Positions 54,922 through 61,866 of a stretch of DNA of 64,000 nt are shown here, piece after piece. Below the pieces are notes generated by a model that worked only from the letters and a program-made list of their open reading frames with translations, was not told the origin of the DNA and searched no databases. Origin of the DNA: Zhongshania sp. (GTDB lineage Bacteria > Pseudomonadota > Gammaproteobacteria > Pseudomonadales > Spongiibacteraceae). The position numbers and the translations under genes are program-made. Each line of letters begins with the position of its first letter. Within the stretch, counting starts at the first letter, position 1. The DNA lies in contig NZ_JARGNU010000011.1 of NCBI RefSeq assembly GCF_029212375.1, positions 62,001 to 126,000 of the forward strand, in the 5' to 3' direction.

Positions 54922-55548
54922 TTGGATGCCACAGTGCCACAGTCTGTTATTGATCAACAGTTTATTGAGCGCCTGCAAGCCGGTGACAATAGCGCCTTTA
55001 AAACGCTAATCAGCATTTATCACAGCAAGTTGCTAATTGTTGCTAGAGCGATCGCGGGCGATGTGTTTGCCGAAGATGTAACCCAAGAGGCATGGGCATC
55101 TATTTACAAGGCCATTGGCAAATTTGAGGGGCGCTCGAGCCTGTCGACGTGGATGATTCAAATTGTAAGTAACGAGGCCAAGTCGCGGCTGCGGCGAGAA
55201 AAACGTCACAGTAGCTATGGGGATATTGACGACATCCAAACCAGTGTCGACCCAGCCAATTTTGACAGCAGCGGCCACTGGAGTAGCCCGCCGTCGCGCT
55301 GGGAAATAAACACCCCAGAGTTAATGCTACAGGAAGACCAATTGCGCCGCTGTATAGAGCACACCTTAACGATATTGCCAGAAAACCAAAAGGCGGTGTT
55401 TTTATTGCGCGATGTTGAACAAACCGAATTGAATGATATCGCCGAAATTCTCGCCATTAGCGAAGCCAATGTGCGGGTTATTTTACACCGCGCCCGCCTC
55501 AAACTTATGGCCGTCATTAACCACTACCAGGAGACCGGGGAATGCTGA
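54922..55548 (+). CDS. ECF-type RNA polymerase sigma factor
   Basis: This is 208 residues. Region 2 has AGDVFAEDVTQEAWASIYKAIGKFEGRSSLSTWM near residue 45, and region 4 has LPENQKAVFLLRDVEQTELNDIAEILAISEANVRVILHRAR near 155. A longer linker than usual separates them. No ATG is available in frame: TTG 54922 is used here, and GTG 54934 is an alternative. The stop overlaps the anti-sigma start by 7 bp. It probably drives the two TGTAAC-N16-CNTCT promoters upstream, making a self-contained stress-response unit. Confidence 0.92.
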   Translation: MDATVPQSVIDQQFIERLQAGDNSAFKTLISIYHSKLLIVARAIAGDVFAEDVTQEAWASIYKAIGKFEGRSSLSTWMIQIVSNEAKSRLRREKRHSSYGDIDDIQTSVDPANFDSSGHWSSPPSRWEINTPELMLQEDQLRRCIEHTLTILPENQKAVFLLRDVEQTELNDIAEILAISEANVRVILHRARLKLMAVINHYQETGEC

Positions 55549-55793
55549 ACTGCCAACAGTTTACCGATCTCGCCAGCGACCATCTCGACGAGCAATGCCG
55601 AGGCTGGAAACGCATTGATATTCGTCTGCATCTTATTATTTGCCGGCACTGCCGACGCTTTAACCGCCACCTAGACCGCAGCCGCCGCACCGGCGCAACG
55701 CTGGCTAAGCAACTCTGGCGAACTGACGCTGCCAGCAGCGAGAAAATTTTCTCTAACATTCAGCAAACGAACAAGCCAACTGGCGACAGCTAG
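55542..55793 (+). CDS. Zinc-finger anti-sigma factor (short)
   Basis: This is 83 residues. A zf-HC2-like zinc motif HLIICRHC (HxxxCxxC) lies near residue 30, after a start MLNCQQFTDLASDHLDEQ typical of such proteins. No membrane helix follows, so it would be a soluble redox or metal-sensitive anti-sigma rather than a membrane-anchored one. It overlaps the sigma gene by 7 bp and meets the convergent kinase gene with a 4-bp overlap. Metal or oxidant release of the zinc is a plausible trigger. Confidence 0.82.
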   Translation: MLNCQQFTDLASDHLDEQCRGWKRIDIRLHLIICRHCRRFNRHLDRSRRTGATLAKQLWRTDAASSEKIFSNIQQTNKPTGDS

Positions 55794-57034
55794 CTAAGTT
55801 CGCCAGCCGGTAAATATACGCGGAACTCGGCACCTTTGCCCAACTCACTAACAAGCTCAATACGTCCTTCATTTTCCTCAATAATTCGCCGGCATATGGC
55901 CAAGCCTATTCCGGTGCCTTCGTAAACTTCCTCGGCGTGAAGCCGCTCGAACACCCCAAAAACCCGTTGATGATAAGGGCTGGCAATACCAATTCCGTTA
56001 TCGCGAATAAAAAAGCCGACCTCGCCGTCATTCACCACGTCTAACGGTCCAATTTCGATTATTGGTGGCTGCTGATTGCGACTAAATTTAACCGCATTCC
56101 CTAAAAGCTCGGAGATTAATTGATGTAAAGCTGGCGGTGATATATTAACCACCCCCAAGGGCTGCCGGCGCAATTGCACGGCGTATTTTGTTAGGCTCGC
56201 GTTGTGTTCAAAAATGACACGGTCAAAATACACATCCAGCTCAATGGCACCAGACGGCACCAGCGAATGCGACGCGCAGTATTTTTGTAGATCGTCGATC
56301 ATCACTGTCATGCGCTGCGCGGAGCTAACCATGGTTTGCAGCCACTTAGACTCATCCTCACCCAAACTCTCAAGCAGCCGCTCATTTAATAATTGACCAA
56401 ATACCGAAATCGAGCGTAATGGCTCTTTAATATCGTGGGCGGTTACTCGCGCGTATTCTTCCAAGGCGGCATTTGAGCGCTCGAGTGAGGCATGATTTTT
56501 TTCCAGTAAAGTTTTCATCACCCGCGTTTCGGCCAGCTCTTTGGTGCGCTCAGCAATCAGCGCTTCCAAATCTTTCGTTAATCCCTCTACTTGCTGCTTT
56601 TGTCGGCTATTTTCCTCGGCCTCATCACGAAGTTGTTGATTCAGCGCCAGTAATTGAACATTACTCGGAATGGCCAAGGCTTTTGGTATTAATGGCCACA
56701 CCATTATTGCGGTGCCCACCGAGGCGATGGCGGTTATCAATTTTACGCTGCCACTTAGCCAGTACGCGCCGTACCAAACATTAAATATATTAATCAGGTG
56801 AGTCGCGCCACAGGCAAATATGAATATCGCAAACATAACAAAAATATAATTAAATTTGAGATCGTCGCGCTTGCGCACCAGATAAACCAGCGCCAGAGGA
56901 ATGGTGAAATACGATAAACTAATCAAGGCATCACTAATCACATGAAGACGAACCAAGTCTTCATTCCACAAATAGCAATGACCATGAGGGGGCATCTCGG
57001 GCCCCAATAATTTTGTTAAAAATCCGTTATTCAT
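55790..57034 (-). CDS. Sensor histidine kinase with ETR1-like ethylene-binding membrane domain
   Basis: This is 414 residues. The N-terminus has three helices (about 30-55, 62-85, 93-118). Asp35, Tyr42, Cys75 and His79 lie in VISDALISLSYFTIP and ACGATHLINIF, and spacing from Asp to Cys (40) and Cys to His (4) equals that of plant ETR1 (Asp25, Cys65, His69), where Cys and His hold Cu(I) and ethylene binds. A coiled coil of about 60 residues follows, then HisKA with TAHDIKEPLRSI (His200), and HATPase_c with NAVKFSRN, DNGIGI and GTGIGLAICRRI. No GAF domain is present. It lacks an adjacent response regulator. It is convergent with the sigma/anti-sigma genes. Confidence 0.88.
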   Translation of the reverse strand: MNNGFLTKLLGPEMPPHGHCYLWNEDLVRLHVISDALISLSYFTIPLALVYLVRKRDDLKFNYIFVMFAIFIFACGATHLINIFNVWYGAYWLSGSVKLITAIASVGTAIMVWPLIPKALAIPSNVQLLALNQQLRDEAEENSRQKQQVEGLTKDLEALIAERTKELAETRVMKTLLEKNHASLERSNAALEEYARVTAHDIKEPLRSISVFGQLLNERLLESLGEDESKWLQTMVSSAQRMTVMIDDLQKYCASHSLVPSGAIELDVYFDRVIFEHNASLTKYAVQLRRQPLGVVNISPPALHQLISELLGNAVKFSRNQQPPIIEIGPLDVVNDGEVGFFIRDNGIGIASPYHQRVFGVFERLHAEEVYEGTGIGLAICRRIIEENEGRIELVSELGKGAEFRVYLPAGELS

Positions 57035-57196
57035 AAGCCTTTTTATTCCATAAAGCGACCAAACCTACTTAGCCAATCGCTCGACGTATTAACTACGTCG
57101 TAAGCCCTACTTAACATTGCTCTTGTTATACCAATACTTAGCAAGACAGAGTAACTGGGGATTCCACTTAGACGTTAATGTTTGAACCACTAGAAT

Positions 57197-57826
57197 TTAG
57201 CCCTTATCGGGGTAGCTTCCATCCTGCGCGGGGTATTTTGCGGTAATTTTCCGATAGCGCGCCTGAATATTAGCCAGATCTTGAGCAAAGTCTCCGTTTG
57301 GGTAATACGGGGGAAATAGCGAAATCGTTTTCTTAGCGTAGTCCAAACCAGCAGCAATTACCGGCACCTTGGCCGCCACCGCAATATGGTAGAAGCCTCC
57401 CTTCCAACGCGTGACTTTACTACGAGTACCCTCCGGCGCAATAACCAGCACCATATTATCGGTTTTTCTAAATAAATCAGCTAGTTGTGTAACAAAATCA
57501 TGTTGGGAATCGCGCTCAACAGCGACGCCGCCCAGCCAGCGCAACAAAACACCGAGCGGTCCAACAAATAGCTGATGTTTACCCATAAAGCGAATTTGGC
57601 GCCCCAAACTGCTGGCCACCGCCACCATCAAGAAAAAGTCCCAATTACTGGTATGCGGCGCAACAATCATTACGTATTTACTCGGCGAAGGCTGCTCCGT
57701 AGGTAACTGCCATGCGCGCATGCTCATTAAGGCCCTACTCACCAAGCTCACCATTTTAAGTAAGCTCGGATAGCTGCATATTGTCTTCCCTTGAACCAAG
57801 GCAACGCCATTATTTACTATTGTCAT
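57197..57826 (-). CDS. PlsC-family acyltransferase
   Basis: This is 209 residues. The acyltransferase motif I is APHTSNWD (HxxxxD) near residue 55 and motif III is VIAPEGTRSKVTRWKGGF near 128; the motif PVIAAGLDY follows. It would acylate lysophosphatidate or a related lipid at the inner membrane. Such short forms are often called glycerol acyltransferases, and exact substrate is open. A single gene with unrelated neighbours. Confidence 0.9.
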   Translation of the reverse strand: MTIVNNGVALVQGKTICSYPSLLKMVSLVSRALMSMRAWQLPTEQPSPSKYVMIVAPHTSNWDFFLMVAVASSLGRQIRFMGKHQLFVGPLGVLLRWLGGVAVERDSQHDFVTQLADLFRKTDNMVLVIAPEGTRSKVTRWKGGFYHIAVAAKVPVIAAGLDYAKKTISLFPPYYPNGDFAQDLANIQARYRKITAKYPAQDGSYPDKG

Positions 57827-57898
57827 AAGCGCCTATTTCCAATGACCACACTTGCGATGGCGTAATCCAAGCGCGGGATATTACACAAAACCGCCGAA

Positions 57899-59140
57899 AT
57901 GCGCTTGCCCCCACTTATACGCTCTACTATTCTCCCCAACAGTATAGACATTCATCCACGCTGCAGCGGGCAACCGAGCATAGTTAGCAAATTCCAATGG
58001 GGGCCATTTTTGCCAACGTCAACATTCAGGCTATATCGCGTATTACCCCTTTGTGGCCTGCTACTCTTCGCCACCTCGGCTCATGCAGCAACAGGCGATT
58101 ACCAACTTAGCCCCTTACACAGCAATCCCGCCGCCGTCGCACTAGGCAGTGAAATTAATGAAACCCTGTTGCAAATGGATGGCTATATCTTTGTTGACGA
58201 CAGCGATGGCCTAGTGCAAAACATAAAAGATGCCTACGATGAAGGGCGAGCACTGCAGGGTCGCTCCCGCGGCTTACTGGTGATTCCCGGTGATGAAAGC
58301 GCACTGGTGGAAAGTCTTGAAGCCATGCGTGATGACACCAATGGTATTAAGGTGGGCGGGCATTTCAGCTTAAGCACCCAAGCGCCAGCATGGCATATTA
58401 TTGGTGGCTCAGAATTTCGCGGTACAGAACGTTTTAACTACGACGACGGCGACGCCAATCGCCTGCGCTTTGCAACGGTTTTGGGCTTATTTAGCTTTGG
58501 CGAGCTGCAGTCGTCGATGGAAGTATCGGTGCTGTGGTTTAATTTTCTGGGCGCAAACTACCGCTTTAATATTGATGGCTTGCCGAACACCCAATTTGGA
58601 ATCACCGCCAAACTGCAAAATATCAGCCTGATTGAACGCAGCATTCTTATTTCAGAATACGATGAAGAAAAAATCTTCGATGCCGATCGCGATGTGGATC
58701 ACAATCTGCAGTTGAACGCCGACCTTGGCGTTAGCCACCAGCTGGGCGACTGGACCATGGGACTGAGTGTTAAAGATATTTACCAACAAGCGATGCGCAG
58801 CACTCTTGGCACGGTTTACCAACAGCGCAGCCAATTCACCAGTCATATTGGCTACCAAACAACGTGGGGGGCGGTTCAGCTGAACGCCGACCTGAGCCCG
58901 CAAACTGGCTTTGGCGAGATTCCCTCTCAGCGCATTTATGATTTAAACAGCAGCATCCCCCTGAGTGAGCGGGTATCGCTGCTGTTGGCGTATCGTTGGT
59001 TCGACAATCCCTATAATAACGATGCACCCACCATTGGCCTGCATTACAGCTTGGCGCAGCTACTGCATATTACCGCGCAATTTAGCTACGCCGGCAACAA
59101 TGAACTGGGCGGCAGCATCAATCTACAGCTTCCGCTTTAA
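57899..59140 (+). CDS. TraF_2-like outer-membrane beta-barrel protein
   Basis: This is up to 413 residues. The usual signal peptide appears only at about residues 44-64 (RLYRVLPLCGLLLFATSAHA), so the true start is probably downstream of ATG 57899 at a non-ATG codon. The mature part has the pattern LSPLHSNPAAVALG, GRSRGLLVIPGDESALVESLEAM and many barrel strands ending in INLQLPL, resembling the F-plasmid TraF-like family PF13729. Those proteins occur widely on chromosomes with no conjugation genes, as here. The function is unknown; it is FadL-like in architecture. Confidence 0.72.
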   Translation: MRLPPLIRSTILPNSIDIHPRCSGQPSIVSKFQWGPFLPTSTFRLYRVLPLCGLLLFATSAHAATGDYQLSPLHSNPAAVALGSEINETLLQMDGYIFVDDSDGLVQNIKDAYDEGRALQGRSRGLLVIPGDESALVESLEAMRDDTNGIKVGGHFSLSTQAPAWHIIGGSEFRGTERFNYDDGDANRLRFATVLGLFSFGELQSSMEVSVLWFNFLGANYRFNIDGLPNTQFGITAKLQNISLIERSILISEYDEEKIFDADRDVDHNLQLNADLGVSHQLGDWTMGLSVKDIYQQAMRSTLGTVYQQRSQFTSHIGYQTTWGAVQLNADLSPQTGFGEIPSQRIYDLNSSIPLSERVSLLLAYRWFDNPYNNDAPTIGLHYSLAQLLHITAQFSYAGNNELGGSINLQLPL

Positions 59141-59143
59141 GGT

Positions 59144-60781
59144 TTAAGCTGCGTCAGCTTTAGCGGGGATATAGCTCATGGCGTGCTCTGTTAATGCCGT
59201 AATCGTCAGCGACGGATTTACGCCGAGATTAGACGACAGCATAGAGCCGTCGCACACCAGCATATTGCGGTAGCCGAACACCCGGTTTTGACTGTCGATA
59301 ACGCCCTCATCGCGGCTGCTGGCCATTCCCACACCACCCATACAATGCGCGGTAGCGGGAATATTAAACAAAACCTCCGTTATCAAACTGCCCGCCATGC
59401 CGCCGAGACGACGCGCCGTGCGCAAAGCAAATTCACTGGCCTCGGGAATATGCGCAGGTATAGGGTCACCCACGCTGACCATGCGCTTGCGCCACGGCCA
59501 ATACCAAGCCCGCCGATACTGCATATCAATATGGCCATCAAGGGTCTGCATGCACAGTAAAATAATAGTCTGGCGGGCTAAGCCAAAGGGAATCAACGAC
59601 GCTATCGCTTGCTTTGGGCTTTTTATTAATAACTTCAACATAGTAAAAAGCCAGTTAAACACCCGCCGCCAATCGGGCTTGCCCCGAGTCATCGCGGTAA
59701 CCAGCAGGCCCATGGCATCTGATCCACGCGGGTAGCGAGTCGCTTCGATATGGGTTTTATCGTCAAGATAAATACCCGAGCCAATGGCAATACCGGCATC
59801 CATATTTTGCTCGCCGGGCAGGCGCACACCAATTAAAGACTCGGCATTGGTTCTAACCCGCCGCCCTAATTGGCTGGAGATATTCGGCAGCGAACCCTTG
59901 TCGCGAAGTTTAAACATCAGATCTTGAGTGCCCAGCGACGACGCCGCAAACACCACCGCCCGCGCTCGCCAGCGACGGGTTTTGCGAAACAGCAGCGAGG
60001 TGCTAAATACCGTGGTGATTTCATAGCCGTCTTCACCGTCGGCCTTACCATTAAGGGGCACCACATTTACCACCTTGGTTTCGGCAAACACCTGGGTGCC
60101 CTGCTTCTCGGCAAAATACAGATAATTTTTATCGAGACTATTTTTAGCGTTATAACGGCAGCCCACCATACAGCCACCGCAGGCTATACAGCTATTTCGC
60201 TCAGGACCTTCGCCATCAAAATAAGGGTCTGGGTAGGATTTACCCTGCGCCTCACCTTCATCGCCAAAGAACACCCCAACCTGGGTTTTATAAAACGATT
60301 CGCCACAACCCCAGTCTTCGGCGGCCTCTTTTAACAAATGATCGGCGGGGCCAAGGATGCGATTCTCGGTAACGCCGAGCATTTTCTGGGCGCTCGCGTA
60401 GTGCGCCGGCATTTCGGCCTGCCAATCTTTTAAACCCGCCCAGCTACCCTGTTGCCAAATCTCGGGCTTGGGCACCAACAACGTATTGGCGTAGGTAATC
60501 GAGCCGCCGCCCACCGCGTTGCCGTGCAACACCAACACATGCTTAAACCAGCGCAGATTAAAAAAGCCTTTCAGCCCCAGCATTGGTCGCCACAGCCAGC
60601 GATGAAAATGCCAATTTGAACGAGGATAGGTTTCGGCGCTCCAGCGGCGGCCCATTTCCATCATGCCAACCTTATAGCCCTTTTGGCTCAGGCGATGCGC
60701 TGCCGTAGAGCCGCCAAAACCGGAACCAATAACCAGATAATCGAAATCATAATCCACAGCCAGATAACTCCCCGCGCTCAC
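59144..60781 (-). CDS. GMC-family oxidoreductase (cholesterol-oxidase-like)
   Basis: This is 545 residues. The FAD-binding start is VIGSGFGGSTAAHRL (GxGxxG) near residue 17. A Cys cluster CIACGGCMVGC (near 196) is followed by RYNAKNSLDKNYL, characteristic of the ChoD-like GMC subgroup. The C-terminal GMC domain has PATAHCMGGVGM and LGVNPSLTITALTEHAM, with the active His. It oxidises a hydroxyl, possibly on a sterol or long-chain alcohol, using FAD. It is divergent from a TetR regulator, and two matched operators lie in the 108-bp gap, so TetR control is likely. Confidence 0.93.
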   Translation of the reverse strand: MSAGSYLAVDYDFDYLVIGSGFGGSTAAHRLSQKGYKVGMMEMGRRWSAETYPRSNWHFHRWLWRPMLGLKGFFNLRWFKHVLVLHGNAVGGGSITYANTLLVPKPEIWQQGSWAGLKDWQAEMPAHYASAQKMLGVTENRILGPADHLLKEAAEDWGCGESFYKTQVGVFFGDEGEAQGKSYPDPYFDGEGPERNSCIACGGCMVGCRYNAKNSLDKNYLYFAEKQGTQVFAETKVVNVVPLNGKADGEDGYEITTVFSTSLLFRKTRRWRARAVVFAASSLGTQDLMFKLRDKGSLPNISSQLGRRVRTNAESLIGVRLPGEQNMDAGIAIGSGIYLDDKTHIEATRYPRGSDAMGLLVTAMTRGKPDWRRVFNWLFTMLKLLIKSPKQAIASLIPFGLARQTIILLCMQTLDGHIDMQYRRAWYWPWRKRMVSVGDPIPAHIPEASEFALRTARRLGGMAGSLITEVLFNIPATAHCMGGVGMASSRDEGVIDSQNRVFGYRNMLVCDGSMLSSNLGVNPSLTITALTEHAMSYIPAKADAA

Positions 60782-60834
60782 TAAGTCGGCAGCAATTTAG
60801 ATAACCGTCACCGCGTTATTACGCAATCAACATT

Positions 60835-60879
60835 TGACAACACAGCATGTCACTTTACATCTGACAGTGACGCATGTCA
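60835..60879. promoter_or_regulatory. Two TetR-type operators between GMC and tetR genes
   Basis: TGACAACACAGCATGTCA (60835-60852) and TGACAGTGACGCATGTCA (60862-60879) share the inverted half-sites TGACA...TGTCA and the GCATGTCA end. Starts are 27 bp apart, filling most of the divergent promoter region. The second ends 10 bp before the tetR ATG. Confidence 0.7.
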
Positions 60880-60889
60880 AAATTACCAA

Positions 60890-61534
60890 ATGACTGAAAC
60901 CAACCTAAAACCCCGCCGCTACCGCGGCGCCAGTGGCGACCAACGCCGCGCAGAACGCTGCCAACAACTCCTAGATGCCGGCCTTTATGTTTTTGGCGAC
61001 ATTGGCTACCCCGCCAGCAGTGTGCGCAGCATTTGCGCCGCAGCAGGGCTAACCGAGCGTTATTTTTACGAGTCATTCGCCAACAAAGAGGCCTTGCTTG
61101 CCAAGGTTTACCAAGCGCAAACCGACTACCTAAAAGAAATCATGCTGTGCGCCTTTGCCAAGGCCGAACGCAATAGCGAAGCCTTTGCCCGCGCCGGACT
61201 GCACGCCTTTTTTGATACCTTGCAAGATAAGCCAGCGGTTGCACGCCTGCTGTTATTTGAAATTCTCGGCGTGAGCGACACCCTAGACCAACTCTACTAC
61301 GAAGCCATGGAGGAGTTTGCAGTGCTGATTCGCTCACTGGCCAGCTCGCTGGGGCTTGCCGATATTAGCGCGAGGCCAAATCAAGATATTATTTACGCTG
61401 GCCTCGTGGGCGCAGTCATTCAAATTGCGCGCCGCTGGGCACTGACCGGCTATAGCGATCCGATTGATGCCATTATTAACAGCAGCCTTTTCCTCTTTGT
61501 TGCCACCGCCAACTACGCGGCGCCCACGGTATAA
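60890..61534 (+). CDS. TetR-family transcriptional regulator
   Basis: This is 214 residues. The N-terminal helix-turn-helix covers about 20-65 (QLLDAGLYVFGDIGYPASSVRSICAAAGLTERYFYESFANKEALL). The ligand domain is all helical with no known motif. It probably represses itself and the divergent GMC oxidase through the paired TGACA-N8-TGTCA sites, released by a lipid-like ligand. Confidence 0.92.
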   Translation: MTETNLKPRRYRGASGDQRRAERCQQLLDAGLYVFGDIGYPASSVRSICAAAGLTERYFYESFANKEALLAKVYQAQTDYLKEIMLCAFAKAERNSEAFARAGLHAFFDTLQDKPAVARLLLFEILGVSDTLDQLYYEAMEEFAVLIRSLASSLGLADISARPNQDIIYAGLVGAVIQIARRWALTGYSDPIDAIINSSLFLFVATANYAAPTV

Positions 61535-61866
61535 ACCCCACTAACAAAGCACGCTTAACAAGCACTCATAGCGCGCTATGTGGCGCTCTTAGCGTCGCTA
61601 CGCCTAGTTCAACCGCGCTAAAACATCAAAAAATTCAACCCCCAAATACACCGCGTAAAGGCCAGAACTGCACTATAGTTAATGTGTTGTTACTATTTTG
61701 TTACAAATAGCGACTTTTATGTAATAGCGTGATAGTTTACAGAGTAAACATAATACTAACGATTTACCAAAGCTTGGCAGTTATCCCAAATAATAAGCAG
61801 CGCAGTATCCATTATCCACTGGCACGCCCCCTATTGGCTGTGCCACCAAACATTGCAGGTTAGCCG
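61535..61866. other. 332-bp intergenic region with three palindromes
   Basis: No gene is seen. It has a 14-bp palindrome CATAGCGCGCTATG (61567-61580), an 18-bp dyad CTATTTTGTTACAAATAG (61693-61710) and a perfect dyad GTTTACAGAGTAAAC (61735-61749). The last two lie 118-174 bp upstream of the lipoprotein gene and may be operators for it. Confidence 0.4.

Noticed and set aside
57899-59140. Trace of a conjugative element because of TraF similarity
   Set aside because: No other transfer genes, relaxase or integrase nearby; TraF_2-like barrels are common on chromosomes.
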